A DNA stretch of 64,000 nucleotides from Ramazzottius varieornatus (GCA_001949185.1 BDGG01000002.1:5136448-5200447), one strand, 5' to 3'. Counted from the first letter of the stretch, positions 25,261 to 41,575 are shown. Made by a program: numbers and translations. The notes: a model not told the origin generated them from the sequence alone.

Positions 25261-26355
25261 CTTGATCCGAATGAAATACTCGATCCGGACGTCGAAATGA
25301 ACCCCGATACCAACTCCAACAAATTCTGCCCAGAATCTGCGACGAAAACTCCACTTGATGCCTTTCAGTCACCGATAATCAGATAACCTTGTCATACAGT
25401 AACGATCCACTTTACGCAAACGCCTGAAAAACAAACAAAAATATTTCCATAAAACAATCCATTTATTCGACCACTGTGCCATTGATCAATCAATCAAACT
25501 TTCCACCAAAGCCATAAACAAACTAATCAGCCGATTAATCCAAAAGTTCGAAATAAACTCGACAACGGAGTTATCAGGGAGATTTCATTTTACAAAACTC
25601 ACCATTAGGGTTCAAGCGCTGTACATACCATCTTAGGCGAGCGATTGCTGGTGGCTGTCCATGAATGAATTCATAATGGATCCCGTCAGTTGACGCTGAT
25701 ATCAAAACGGCATTCACTGAATGATCAATGATCCAACCATGCAGATGTCTCCGAGATAACGCTGGCTTGTTTTCACTACAGCATCGCACAACTCTTTGCT
25801 AATGACTCCATCACCCAATATGACAATGTCCACTGGTACCGAGGAGGATAAAGGCCTATATAAAGGTGAAAGCAAAAGAGCAAGTTGTGACCATGATTAA
25901 ATCAAACAAATAATTTTGCAAATTAAAACCGCAAAGGAAAAGCGAGCTGGCTGTTTGCCCAAGACAGCTACGTTGCACTGCGTACGTACGACATGCGCCT
26001 CGGGTGAGCGCCCTTTGGTGATGGCGAAAGGTCTACCAGATGGCACCATCAGTCTCATGACGTCAAACAAACCATGACATAACACCGACATTTCTCCCTT
26101 TTGTGGGGCATTTCTTCGTTTTGTTATGTTATGGTCATGTCAATCAGCACGTGCGTAGGATAAACGGAGTTGATCGAATAAGATGACTTGATCAATTATT
26201 ACCACTCAACGCTCAACACGCAAAACTTCCACAATTTGCCATCGAAGGCTTTCAGCTTCCAGTCATTCCTTCCTTCGACCTATTCTAAGTTTACGCCTTT
26301 ACGGAGAGCAGCATACGATCAGGACTGGACAAGTGTGGCATCGACAAAACTCAGA
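25261..26355. promoter_or_regulatory. divergent promoter region, KDM3-like / KAT5
   Basis: This 1.1-kb interval separates two start codons pointing away from each other, so it should hold both promoters and 5' leaders. The KAT5 frame is open upstream to 26188 but has no ATG before 26356, so that part is probably leader. No specific promoter element is identified. Confidence 0.5.
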
Positions 26356-28608
<2,253 letters not shown>

Positions 28609-29400
28609 AGAGCTGGCAAGATCCTTTGTGGAGCTCGCTAATGTGAATCCCAGGTTGTATACCTTCTGTTTTTACACATTTTGCGTGGTCACTTTTACTA
28701 ATCGGTCGACTTATTCCACGGGCCGGTCATGTGTACGTATACCCCACTCTTTCTTACAGTCTTTTATCTTTCGTTGAAAATTCCTAAAATTACCCCATTC
28801 CTATTAATACTTGGGTACTATCTGCTGAAGCAAATGCACTAAACGCGCTTGATCAGGGTGAGGTAGCCAGTCTGCTTACGACTCGTGTCTTTCAGAGAAG
28901 CGTTTTCTACCTCTGTGGTTCATTTTTTCGCTGACACGCTGACCATTAATTTTGGGAGTTGCTCGGCAGACCCTGCATCAGTTTTGGGTAGTAAGCATCA
29001 GAGCCTACTAGCTCTTATCGGTAAGTTGGGCGTCGGTCGTTGATCGCGCACTGCGCTTCATAATTCGCGCTTGCTGATATTTTCAGGGGATGGTAGCGCT
29101 GCAGGAAAGCGTAACACCGTGATGCAGCGAACTAGAACTTCCTGTGTTTACCGCAACCTAATTTTTACAAGTTTGCACGCGGTGAGTTTACAAAGACCTT
29201 CTTGATCTGAGAATATATACCGTAATGATATATTATTTACAATGGTACAGGAAAATAGCTGCTTTATTACAGAAAACCACATGAGGAAATTCTACTATGA
29301 GATCGGTAAGACTACATGAGAGATTAGAACAGTAAGAATGAGATGACTAGAAAGAGATCACCGTCATTTCGCTCCTGCAACGTTTTGTACTGTTCCAGGC
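28609..29400. other. convergent intergenic region, KAT5 / ETS
   Basis: This stretch is the 3' flank of both neighbours and holds no gene I can support. The only element seen is a - strand AATAAA at 29263-29268, listed separately. Confidence 0.5.
29263..29268 (-). terminator. putative polyadenylation signal of the ETS gene
   Basis: TTTATT on the + strand reads AATAAA on the - strand, about 130 bp after the ETS stop codon at 29401-29403. It is suitably placed for 3' end formation. Confidence 0.4.
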
Positions 29401-32400
29401 CTAGTTTGTGTAGTATGGGGATAGATGATGAGGGCCTTGGGGATGGTGCGAAGAAGCATATTGGCTACTGTGACTCTGTCCGGAGCCGGTACCCGCCACC
29501 ATCGCTGCCATTCCAGCAGCACTCTGGTAAAAGTTTGCCGCGCTCTGAAGCTGCGCAGCAGCGTTGTGCCCGATGGCCGACCAGTAAGCCTGGGGCGCCA
29601 CTGCGCCGCTCTGGAATGAATGGGGTGTATGGGCCGGGGAGGAAAAGGTCGATCCTGTGGAGGACATCAGGCCGAGTTTCGAGTTGGAGTACGCTGCGGC
29701 AGCGATGAAGAGATCGGGTCGATAGGCGGCGCTGAAGTCACTGGGATGACCCAACCCTGATCCAGAGCCTAAACAAGAATTTCAGAAGAAAATTTAACCG
29801 AATTTCTACGGAACGAAATTCAGATTATTCTTCGGCGAAGAATTTTCGCCAAAGTCAAATAATCTTATAATCAAACAGAACAGAATAAATCTAACCTGGT
29901 CCTCCATATTGCGAACTTCCAAAAGGGTTGTGCGATCCGGCATAAACGGCAACCGGGTTGGGAGTCGGTTGGACAGCTTGTTGAAGTCCATGGAAATCGA
30001 ATTTGTAAGCGTAACGTTTACCATGAACCTTGGTCATGATATTTTTGTCGTAGTAATAACGGAGTGCTCGCGAGAGCTTGTCATAGTTCATGTTGGGCTT
30101 GGACTTGCGCTCGCCCCAGCGTCGCGCCACTTCATCCGGGTCGGTAAGTTTGAATTCCCCGCTCTGCATACTGTTCTCCCATGTGATGCAGTTTCCGTTC
30201 GCAGGGTCCCCGAGAAGTTCCAACAAGAACTGCCACAGCTGGATCTGACCACTGCCCACCCCACCTGCGTTCGCGTAAGGGTTTCCAAGAGAGGAAGTGG
30301 ACAGTGAAGTGCTGTGTTGCATCGAGGTTGCATTGCCTGTCGGGGTCGATGTAGTGGAGGCACAAGCGCCGGCTTGAAGCAGCGACGAACCCGAGGCTGA
30401 CGATGATGGAGACGAGGTACCGTTATTGTTAGTGGCAGAAGTAACAGTAGTAGTAGATGTGGTCTGGGAGTTGCTAGTGTTATAATTATCGGTCTTGATG
30501 GAGGTTAAAGGGGAGGGATTAGTGGCGTGGGGATGATGGAGGCGGGCAGCACCGGCCGAATTGGGAGTAAACATTTGATAAGGGTACTCGACTGCAAAGA
30601 CGCCTAATTAGTGAGATGGAAACGGGAATTTGGTTTGCAGAATAGGGACTGTGAATATGCTAACTGGAGAATCGTTCAGTCGTTAATTGAATTCTAGTCC
30701 AGGCTTTTCTATGCATCATTAGGCAATGTTGAGGCAATATAAGACGACACTTTTCTGCTCAATTTAACCCAGATCATTACTCATTCGCTACAAGTCTCAA
30801 CGGTCTTCTCTCGCGTGTACTCGACAACCAGGAATACGAAGTTGTAAAGTTGTTTTGAAACGGAGGGTCTTTTCCATAACGATTAGACAGAGTCAAAGGT
30901 TATGCATAACGTTTACCATAAGTGATTGCTGGTGGTCCATCACATAGCGGCTGCTTACACTTGGTAAAATGTTTGCCAAAGTTTTCTATGTGTTTGAAAT
31001 TTGGCTGGGCAGATGTCTATTTCGAATGTATGGTACAGGCGATGGTAGCGGTTCGATTTCGCAGGAAACAGTTTCTTGCAGCAGACCAAATTTCGAATGA
31101 AGTATGATAGGTGACAGGTGAAATGCAATGTGGATACGATAATTCGGTCAAGTCATGCAAAGTCATATTTGCGGGTTCATTATTGTTTGCATCCCTTATG
31201 TAATGTCAAGAAATATTGAGGCGATGGAGTTGGCAGGTGCAGTGATGCTTCTGGAGGAAAGTCAAATCAAATATCTTTTCGTGACTTTGCTTTTCACTTC
31301 TCCTTCATTATCCTATTGATGAGTGACGTTAATGGCTGTGACAAACGTTTAATGGAAAAGTTAATGTGACGATGTCCCGTTTATCCCCTTTTCCTTTCCT
31401 TTCCTGTCCTGTCTGATCGATGATCGCGCTTGCACGATCTTTCCGTAACCTTTAATGCCGTCCCAGCCTAGTTAACTTCTGAGGTAACTATCCTCCTAAG
31501 TCTCTCGACTTCCACTGGGTCCCTGCGCTTCTCATTCATACTGATCATGAGAGAGGCTTGACGGTCTCTCTACACAAATTTTACCTTGTTCCGGTCAGAA
31601 AAAAAGGTTCCTAAAAGGGGAACTTACTTGGACCGGAAGGCGGCCAACTCGCTACAGCAGCCGATGCAGCTAGTGCGGCTGCTGCTGCCGCTCCAGATAA
31701 TCCAGTGTTTGAGACAGAAGCTTTTCTGAATGGTGTATCCGACAAGATCCCGTTGTTCTCTGCAAAGCAATCAAAACCGGTGAAATTTGGAATTTCTCCA
31801 GTTTGTAGTAGTTTAATGAAGGAGTAATAATGGATGAAAAATTGGTCAACGCTGGCTGTACCATGAGCAGCTCTAAAGATCATCTTGGAACGATCTTTGA
31901 GACGTTTGGTTGTCTCTGTGTGCGCCAGGTTTAGGAAGGGAATAGGTATTGGTACTAATAATAGTTATGAAAGTGAGGGGATGGTGTTGGGGAAGATTGG
32001 GAAGGAGGTGACGAGGATTAAGACAACAGAACTACTTCCTGGTTGTAACAAGACTAAGTGGAGGGGCCTATCGATGGTTTTGTAGAAAATGTCGAGTCAG
32101 CATTGTGGATGGAAAGAAAACATAACAGGGATAGATGGCGGGAAATCTCAGTTTGCAAAAAAAGCAGGAAGGAAGGAAGCGGGAAAGGACATTTGTTATA
32201 AAATGAGAAGGATTTCCGGGACACAGTTCCGATTGCGAATAAATGGCCAGTTAGACCGTTGTGTGTGGAGAAGTTGAGATCACGCGGCGGAAATTACTCT
32301 TTTAAGCACTCAACGTGGAGCCGCGTTTTGGGTCGTCGCTGAAGCTAGGGAGAGACTAAAGGCATCCCCGATCCTTGTCCGGATGGAGGGACGGAAGGAA

Positions 32401-35400
32401 GGAAGGATGTGCTAGGGCAAAGAAAGGAAAATGATTTTGATTACTTGCTGACGATCAAGAAGATCCGGAACGGAACAGGAAACGACCAAGTTGACAATAT
32501 AACTAATATGGCCAACAAGACACCCCGACATGCTCCAGCAACCTTCCCATAGAAGCTAGGCTCTCCACAAGCAACACATCCGCTGGCATCAGCCAATCCC
32601 CATCCCTTTTCCTTCCTGTCCGCACAGGCCTTCCTCGCTTCGTCACACTGCAGGCAGTAGGCACCCATCATCCCTTTACCCATTTGTCCTCTACCTCTCT
32701 TCCGATTCTTCCTTCTTCCTCTAGGTTTGCCCGGACGTGGAGGGAGATTCGGATTTAGCTTGCAATCGATATTTTTTCCATGAAATTCCCAGCACGCATC
32801 AGCATACGCCAACACCCACAATCTACAGCCACATCACGTCGACCAAGGGTAACGTCGACCCCAAGAGTTCCTTCTATATATGGAGGCGGTGAAGCTCGTA
32901 GCAGCCGTTCGGAACGAATGCGGAGGTTTGAGGCTATACCGCTAACCGCTTCCAGTCCATCAATTTCCAAAATGGTTTTGTCTGGTTTGTTCGGGAAATT
33001 TTTTCCTTCAGCTTTTTCGGTCTTTACGAGAGCAGAATGAAATTGTCTCAGGCGGCGCACGTTCTTATTGTTGTTGGCTCAAATAGTGCGCCACTTAGCA
33101 AAGCCATTCTGGTTTGAGCAACAATTTGTCAAAAGGCGGAAGAATATTCGGTTTCCGTGTTCAACCTTGAATTTCGTGAGTGGTGGAATTTAACGTGTTT
33201 CTGTAATTTGATTAGGTAGGAAAGCGTTTCCGCTTGTCGTCCAGGAAAGATCACGTTCGACAAGAGCAAAGAGTCTTCCGATGTCCATATTTGGGGGTTT
33301 CCTGTTCTTGTTGAGTGCACTGGCTTTGCATTGAGCTCCTCGTCCTGTTTCCTTCCTTTCTAACGTGCTTGAGTCTGCGGGTACTCTTTACATACGTCAA
33401 TGGGTACGCTGGTTATTAAGCCGAGCGGCAAAGCAATTTCCTGTCGTGGCATTCTTGTTCTTTACGCCCGGACAAAGGCTGCAGCGTAGCAATCACAGAT
33501 CGCTTCCGCCCATCGTGTAGCCCAGTAAATGCTCGAATGTTGTTCTTTCCCCTCAACTAGCTCGATGCAGCTTCCATACAAAGTGCCCGAGCAACCTCGT
33601 GGCCTTTAATTACCAAGTTCATTTTGCGGTGTGGCCAGAGTGGAGAGTGCTCGATTTGTGAACAAGGATGTTGCTGGCTGGCCGCTCTCGTTTTAGTCAT
33701 CCCTCCCAACTACGCTTGAGCATCACAAAAGGACTCCGGCACGTGTGGCGGGTGTTAATGCCTACTGGCGAGAGCATTGTCAAGACGAATATCGTATAAA
33801 ATACAAAAGCAGCTTAATTTCTATGCATGCGCTCGGTTATTTGAGATGGATGAGGCCGTCATAACAAACGTCCATGCGTCACACTAACTATAGATGAAAC
33901 TCCCTGGTGTTCCATTATTTATACACAGTAGCCGACCAGAGTAGGTTCCCACACTCCCGAATTTCAACCCAACAACATATTTTGCTTCTGGAACCCACCC
34001 TTGAATTATTCTAAACTATTGAAGAATTTTTCCGCTGCTAAAGGAATCTAACTTGACTAACAGGAAAATTCTTTGTACGCTTGAATTTCGAATTTTTGCG
34101 CAGAGTGTGCGGAAATTTTTTGACTGAAGAGAGTGCAATTTTTTGAGTGAGGAAGCGCGGCTCAAATATGTTTTTCGAGCCTGTGTGGTAAAGGGGCATC
34201 AAGCAGGGAAGTCTTTCATGGGAAGGAGGAGGAAGAGCCGCGGCCGCTTGGCAGCCTGAAAGGCGTGTGGCGCGTGTCACTACCGCATAAATTGATAATG
34301 AATCCCTTTCTGTGATTACGCTTATCCTTGTGTAAATATGAATTTTAGATGTGTGTGCGAAACCGTTCTCACGTGTGAAACAATAGACCTAGGATTGCTG
34401 CATTGTGTCTTCCAGCCTGCCTTCCCGCTCCTTATAGTATTATAGTCCATTCAGTCAGAGAAATTCGCTAGATACATTCTAAATACCTGCCCGCGTTTTA
34501 TAGAACGTCCTAACCATTTTATTAGCTTATTTTCTGAGCGTTTTTTGGATTATAACATTAAGCGGTTCCGAGCATGAGAAGCAAGGCAGTATCAAAGTCC
34601 ATTAGCTGAGCCCCGTTTAATATTTAACTATGGCAGTACGGAACAGAGATGAGCTCCTTGTTTCGGTATGCGTGACCGCTATATGAACACGATCCTGTAA
34701 TTCCGCCCTATATGCATGGTGTAATTTAACCGGCCTCGATGGATGTTGACTGGAATTTGATTACGTCCATTTATTGAGAAAATCCATGAAGTTGCTGTGA
34801 GCACCTCCTGACCTGCAATTAACTTCTCACGCAATCGCTCAGTAAACAGAAGTTATCCTCTAATACCTATTTAGAGTGACACGTGCCTTCCCCAATCATG
34901 GTCAGCTCACCTTGTTTCAAAATTCTTTGATTTTGTACTAGCTGATTTTCTGAAACTCTGTCTGAATTTGGAACCAAATTTGAATGGAATGGTCGTTGCA
35001 CCGTTAATTAGAGGCCTAAGATTGTTGTTGTTGTCAGTGTGGCTGGAGAAATGAGGAACCCATTTGTATGCAGGGCACGGAAGCTGAAAGAGTTTGCGGA
35101 TGGAGCTACACAGGACAGACTGTACGGTTAAAATGAGCTAACGGAAATCGGGATCGAGTGCGGTAGTGCATTCCCGCCGGCCGGAAATGCCGCTGATCAG
35201 CAGCTCGAGTAACTCCGACCTCCCTCTCGGCCTGTCTTCAACTTCTCATCGTGAGTTTTACTCTGTGCATTCTAACAAGCATAAGTTGCCGACTGAATAC
35301 TCATGCAGGTTTCTCAGTCTAACGTCTCACGAGGACTATCACGAAGGCTTGAAGGGACTTCAAGGCTGAATATCGAGATGGAGAGCTGAAGTTCTCCGTT

Positions 35401-37572
35401 TTCTGTTGGCGTTTTGTCTATCCGGCACTGAGGTTCGCTGTTCAACGAATACGACATGGATATAATTACTCGAGTAATGACATAATGTCCCTCTAAACCG
35501 CGTAATCAGATACAATGAATGAATTTCAGACAGTATGCCTAAATGCGGTCGCATTAGTCATGGAAATCTTATTAATTAGTTTATCCCCATGCATAACCTT
35601 TCCTTTGTCACATTACGCCTACTACAAACGATATGGCGGACACTGCGCGTGGTGTTTCACCGCTACTTGTTCCAGGTTACAGTGACTTCCGGGTTGTCAC
35701 GGCCTATATCATGAACCAACAAAAATTCATCTGGAAAAATTACTGTGGAAATAAGTTGACCTTACGAAATGATTCTCAAATTTCATATTGTTGGCTTCAG
35801 TGAAAGGGGACAAGGGCTGATCGAAGCTTGCTAGAGCACACACTTGAATACAGGGACGGCCTGGGAAGAAGGAGACGGTCTGGATGGCAAATGCGTTTTT
35901 AATAAAGCGACGAGAGCCGGCAATGGATCAAAGAGTGAATGATGACAATATGTTTGCATTTATCGCCCTGGAATATCATTCAGTTCATATGGCCATTCAG
36001 TAAACATGGGCTTGATCGAATTTCCATCAGAGATTGCAGCCCTGTCCTGTAAGAGCCTATCGACTTGTCCCTTGCCGACAAACATATCGCGGCCAACACT
36101 GATCAGATCAACCTCACAGTTAAGACAGTTATCTCCCAACTCCCTTAAACGCTTTGCTTGCTCTGGACAAGCTGTGGGTGAGAATAAAATCGGCCATTCC
36201 AGATCGGCGTTTCATTCCTGCATTCTAGAGCACTTTTCCGTGACCACCCAACCGCCCTGGATGCGTCGAAGTATCGATTGGTAAACTTTTCTTCCCTCAC
36301 TTATGATGCAAATCATGGCGTAAAGATCGAAGTTCAGTTGAGGCTTTGATCGACGTCGGTAGCCTGAAACCTTTCAGTATATGTTTAACCCGTACGGAAG
36401 GCTGGCTATTGATCTGTTGGTCAGTTAGGCACGCACTAGAGTTGACTCTTTTCAAGTGCAAAGTCTGCCGTAACGTTTACCGAACATGGCGCGGAATGGC
36501 TCAAACGTTTATGGGATATGCACTTGTTGTCGCTCTTTCCCGTCTTTTGACTCCTTGCCTTTTCATCGGGTTGTATGTGGATGAGCTCACTAAACCCATC
36601 GATCATACAGACTTCAAGCATGGATGCCGGTAAGGCTTGAACATGTCAACGCTCTTTGATGCGAAAGTGTTTACCAGCAGAACGAACACGCCGTTTAGTA
36701 GGCCTCTCGTGGGGAAAACCTAGCAACCGGGTCTGGAAGCAAATGATGATGTTGTGGGGTCTGTACGATGTGTCGCTGCACACTAGAGGACCGACCAAGT
36801 CCTGGCTTACACAGGCGCCCTCTAGCAGCAAACTCTGTCTCCGCGTTGACTATTCTCCGTCTACTTGACCCCACAAAAACGCTGTATCTGGACTTTCTAG
36901 TGCGTCACAACTTACTTTCAGCCTCAAAGATGTCGTTGCAGGAATAGAAGGACGTCTTTCCATGTTGCCTGTAGTCCTGTGATGGGAGTGAACGCACCGG
37001 AAACTGACTTTCGGAAGCCACGTAGGAACCTCCTGAGGTTTCTCTACCTGCAATAAACAAATGCTCATCATCAACACTGCACTTATGTTAGCGAAAAACA
37101 CGTTGTAGCCTCACCTTCATTCCGTGAGGTGTGACCATCGAACATTTGTGTTTCTGTTTTGATGGGTCTTCGGCCTTCTGCGGATACACAACAGAAAAAG
37201 TCAGACCAAGATCGATCCAGAGAGCCTCGCAGCCATCCCGAACAGATGGCGCTGTGGTAGGATGGATAGTATCCTGATGCTTACCGTCGACCTCCGCGTG
37301 TCGGCTGTGAAACTGGTCGTTGCAGGACCTCTGATCGACATCTGGAGTACACGGCACAGTAAAGGACTTTACTGTATCACCCTATCGTGGTCATCGTTGC
37401 AGGTCGTGTTCACATTCTTACCGTAAAACTGCCGTTTGCTGGACTGTCCACCAGGCCCGCTTCCGGTGCGAACTTGCGTGGGTAGGTGTGACTGGGCCGA
37501 CGATGGGTAAAACGACACAGCTGCCCGTATCGGCTGACTTTCTCGTGTGGAACCCTCGGTGTAATTAGGCAT
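29401..37572 (-). CDS. ETS transcription factor, ERG/FLI1-like
   Basis: The 3' exons 31759-31628, 30591-29896 and 29768-29401 are secure. They encode an alanine-rich segment, a Ser/Thr/Asn-rich linker, an ETS domain starting [17 protein letters not shown] with recognition helix [14 protein letters not shown], and a Tyr/Ser/Ala-rich tail ending SPYYTN. Upstream exons 37572-37422, 37341-37285, 37177-37115 and 37047-36916 were added because each has proper splice sites, phases match at every junction, and the sum is one frame of 532 residues starting [13 protein letters not shown]. They contain PIKTE, which fits a sumoylation consensus. ETS factors bind GGA(A/T) sites in the nucleus. The ETS sequence is ERG/FLI-like, but no Pointed domain is seen. 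Joining the distal exons across a 5.2-kb intron is inference; an exon could be missed. Confidence 0.82.
32441..32821 (-). CDS. questionable 126-codon cysteine-containing ORF
   Basis: The frame encodes a basic stretch ([10 protein letters not shown]), then cysteine pairs (CLQC, CVAC, with further C residues), then a hydrophobic segment [11 protein letters not shown] near the C-terminus. This order could be a small tail-anchored or processed protein. It lies on the same strand as the ETS intron. I recognise no family, and the first residues overlap another open frame, so chance is likely. Start choice (32821) is the first ATG only. Confidence 0.15.
   Translation of the reverse strand: MWVLAYADACWEFHGKNIDCKLNPNLPPRPGKPRGRRKNRKRGRGQMGKGMMGAYCLQCDEARKACADRKEKGWGLADASGCVACGEPSFYGKVAGACRGVLLAILVILSTWSFPVPFRIFLIVSK
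33050..33096. repeat. GTGGCGCAC inverted-repeat element, copy D
   Basis: The arms GGCGGCGCACGTTCT and ATAGTGCGCCACTTA span about 47 bp in the inferred large ETS intron. The tail is diverged, with only a weak match (GGCGGAAGAATATTCGG) to the distal part of copy C. Confidence 0.6.
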
Positions 37573-40500
37573 AGTCTTCTTTCGTTTGGACCTAAAAAGT
37601 TGTCGATTATAGTAAGAGTAACTTCGCATCTAAGCTGCGACTACCAGGCCACTGTATGAAAAAACACGCCATCTGTCGACGACCTTAACATATACCCAAT
37701 CAGGGCGGGCGGTATTAAATGGTACTCGTATGATATCGTACCAGCACTGAAAGTAAAACCCGCCTTGAAAACTCATGCAATTTTATCTGGTCTTAGTGAA
37801 CTTGAGTATTTCGACCATGCCGTGAAACATTTAGTAGACGAAACCCATTCAAAAAGAAGGTCTGAAACGAAGTTTTCGTCTCCCGCATTTCACTTCGGTT
37901 GCTCGCGGTAACTAACCTGTGAACTTCACCTGCCAGGTATGCTGCTTGGCATGCTTCCATTGCTCATCCTAGCCACTTCAAAGGAAACTCAAGTCACCTG
38001 TCGCAGTGTAATGCGAAATTTTCATTCGATAATTGTGCTGTAAGTTGAAACGCATTGTGTAGAGGGTATTTTGGGTGATTTGTCAGCAGATTATAGGTTC
38101 ATCACGGCATAACGCATGAGCTGGTGAAGCTGGAAAAATGGCTGGATCTATATGGAATATTGTGGTCATTGATATCGAACTGGCAGAAAAGATTGTCCCT
38201 TGGGTTGTTTTGAGGAATAGAATGGTGTAGTCACGGAAGGTTCATCACCGATACTGAATAGCTACAATTATTTCATTATTCGTCCATAGCTAGGACCTCG
38301 TAATATGTGCCTGGCAATTAATAGATCAAGTTGCGTGTTATGGGCAATTTGTTTGCGTGCCATCTGACCTCTTCCTCTGTCGTACACAGCACAGCCAGCT
38401 AGCTTCGATGGTTTTTCTTCCTTCTGCATTACTTGACCTCTGAAGTTTCCCCTTTAGTGTCGAAATTCTCTAATGAAGTCCGAAGAACCGATGGTTTTTT
38501 CTATTTAGTAAATCATAAAGTTTGATTTCTTCCCACATACACATATTTTGCATAGCGCACAGTCATTTTAGAATACCTCGAACAAGTGTTTAAGGCGCCT
38601 GCTTGAGAGAGTTTTCAATTCTCAAAATCTTCGTACTTGGGACGAAAAATTTGTCCTTCGTTGCATTTTGTGCAAGAAAGGGAACCTTCTTCAGTTGTCC
38701 CGACCATCAGATTGTCAAAAGCTCGCAAATTAAATTGTGAGTTGTTAGGTTTGCTTAACAAAATCAGTTGGTAAAAGAACTTTTGTCAATCGGAAGGTTC
38801 CAAGTAAATCGACATTTGATGAAACGGGTTTTGTCTGAAGTTCTTAGCTTCAGTCATTCGTACAGCTTTCTTTAGATAAAAATCACCAAACTCGATATGG
38901 TGACCTTTCCCCACACTAGTTACTGATGCATTTCTTGCCCTGTAGACCGTATTAGTATGACTTTTAGGTCCATATGGTTAAAGTTGACGTTTCACCGTTT
39001 GAATACCTGATTCTGATGGAGACCAGACAGTTTTTCTTTGTGTAGAGCTTCGTGCAGAGGTTTCGTACTACGCTTCACGTAGTGTGCAGTGGAGCGGCGC
39101 AGTGGTATGTGTTGGAAACGAACGGAAGAGGATATGGTTGGGAAGCGCGTATTGACCACACAGGTTACCGGTCCCTCGTAACGGTAATGACCTGCACAAT
39201 GGAAAGTCTGGCCGACGACGGAAACGCCGTAGAGTCGTTGGCTGGTACCGGATACGGTAAAAGTGCGTTGAGAATGTCGACGGGATGTGCGATGGGGCCA
39301 ATTGGACAGCAAAAAGGCTTTACTGTCGGCGGCAACCTGAAAAGGAGGAAGAATCTTCCTGTGAGGAAGGAACAATAAAGGAAACAGGAATTGCGCTACA
39401 TAACATGACGACTTCTGGAGGGCATATGGAGGGATGTATCTAACCTAGTAATGGCTCGACAACGGAAGGTCGGTCCGCGGAGTTCGCCACTTCCTTTTCC
39501 TGTAGAGGCTGTGGTTGGCGGATAAGACTAGGATATGCCAACGGAAGAGGTGCACAGTCAGAATAAATAAGATATTGAAAAAGAAGGGGAAACGCTAGCA
39601 CTAGGCCGCTTCCTTCCTTTCCAGTCCAGCCTGCAAAACGGCAGCTTCTCAACTGGATGCGAACCGGCCGGACGGATGTCAGCCAGGAAAATGTAACGAT
39701 AAATCCAATCCTCAAAGGTCGTTTAATACCACCACACTGTGCTTCCGGTTATGGCTGCTGTACACCAGGGCGTATATCGAATGGAGAATATCATCTTGGC
39801 CATATTGCCGTAGGCGTGCACCCAGCTTCCAACAAATGAGCAAGAACGTCAATCGAGCGTGTCAGTCCTTTCGTCTTCCAGAAGCCCCTCGTAACGGAAG
39901 CTGTCCTTTCTGGCTCAAGCAAGGCTTTCTGGCTGAGTGCAAAGGGCAGATAATATTGTTGTTGTACAGAATTAGTAGCCCGTGTACTGCAAAGATGCCT
40001 TCCTTCATTTTGATGTTGCGGCTGTTCCCGTATTGCGACAACTGCATGCGCCGTCCCATCGCAGGAAATCGATGGCGATCTGTAGAGCCTATCATATTCT
40101 TTCTCTTCGGTAGCAAGGTTGAGGATCAGCTCCTACAGCATTCCTGGAGCATGAATTGGGATGGCATCGCGATGTGACAAAGCTGTGTGCAATGATTCTA
40201 TTGTTCTGACAGATGCCTCTTTCATCGCTCATTGACTATATCGTTGGTTGCGGTTTCTCATCAGATGTAGTGTAATCGTTCATAGCGGCAACAGAAAACA
40301 TGTCGATTTCATCAACCTTGATTTTTTCTTAGGTGGAACGTTGATTTTTGGAAAACTGATTAATTCGAAAAGGTCGGACCAACATTAGTTTCCGTGTTTG
40401 AGCGGTTGATTTAGGGTTTTTTGTGGTGGGCGTAGCAGATTTTTCCCTCGTGGCCGGCATAATTATAACGATAATGTACAGTGGCTGAAAGTTGAAACAA

Positions 40501-41575
40501 GGGTTTTGGGAAAGAGCTTTTGTGACCTCTGTAAGTTATATCCACTTTGTAGATCGTGATTTACAAAGAGCTTTTATAGTGAAGCCTGTTTTCCATTAGA
40601 CCAGCGCTTCCGTTGTTCGTATGGCCACCCGCTGCGCAGACGACGTTTGGAGCGCACGACGCAACAGGAATCTACTCACGGTATGTTTCTCACGTTCACC
40701 GATTTCCCATTTGGGACCAAGCACTGAGAGACACCATCCAACGGGAATAGAGTCGTCAACTAAATTGATACACATTATAATTTAGTGAAAGGGATTTGAT
40801 GAAGTTGCTTATTCTACAGAACAAAGGCGACGCAGACAGTTGATTCATTAGGCATCGCAGCCATCCCAGAAAGCAACGGAAGCGACAAGATGAGCAGGAA
40901 ATGTCGCAAGTCAATTCCCTTCCAAGTGTAACGACCAAAAGCTATCTATCAACTCTTCCCATTCTTGCAACCAGTGCCTTCTCCCTCTGTGCAATGTCGT
41001 GTGCTCGAGGACAGCCAAACAACTGGTACGCGAGGGCAGCTGACATTCAAAGACTGGCGAGTAAAGTAGCTTCCATCGTGATGGCGACCTCCGACGTCGA
41101 CTGATTGCGTGCAAATGCCTTTGATCAATAATTAGCCACGGTATTCCTGTGCTAATTATTACTGCGATTTCCACGCAGCCAAGTGTTCGTTAAATCCTCA
41201 ACCATTACCGGCAGATCTAATATTTTCACGATTTGCAATCAGTTGTATAAGTCACAGTTCGTCAAAAATCCTTGCCAAAAAACATCCAGATTAAAACGGA
41301 GAAATTAAAAAGCTAATTATGTTTCTTATCGGACGACAATAAAGGTCAACGAGTAATAAAGAAGCTATGCCATAACTGTACATGAGGCGAATGGGGCACC
41401 TTCCAGAACGATTCGTCTACAAGGTCGACAAAATATGATCGAAGATCCGACATGACTCGCGACTGAATCAAACATGTACAGCGAATGGAATAATTATTGA
41501 ATATTGTGGCTTCGAAAATCACACAGCTGATAAAAGACAATGTTTCCAAGCTTCGAACCTTTCTTTGAAACCACT
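37573..41575. other. gene-poor stretch, 5' of the ETS gene
   Basis: Four kilobases with only short open frames in all phases, none resembling a known family. The first few hundred bases should contain the ETS promoter and 5' leader. No inverted repeats or RNA genes stand out. Confidence 0.5.

Larger units (their letters stand above)
31760..36915. other. large ETS intron (inferred), no supported gene
   Basis: This 5.2-kb stretch is an intron of the ETS gene if the upstream exons are right. It contains one GTGGCGCAC element, a short GGAA-rich run near 32.4 kb and only modest open frames. The most notable frame, 32441-32821 on the - strand, is described separately. No RNA gene is seen. Confidence 0.5.

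Noticed and set aside
26188-26355. Longer KAT5 N-terminus
   Set aside because: The open frame there starts only with TTG and no in-frame ATG occurs before 26356.
39052-39378. 108-codon + strand ORF
   Set aside because: No recognisable motif, no splice-consistent neighbours, and an antisense frame of equal length; probably chance.
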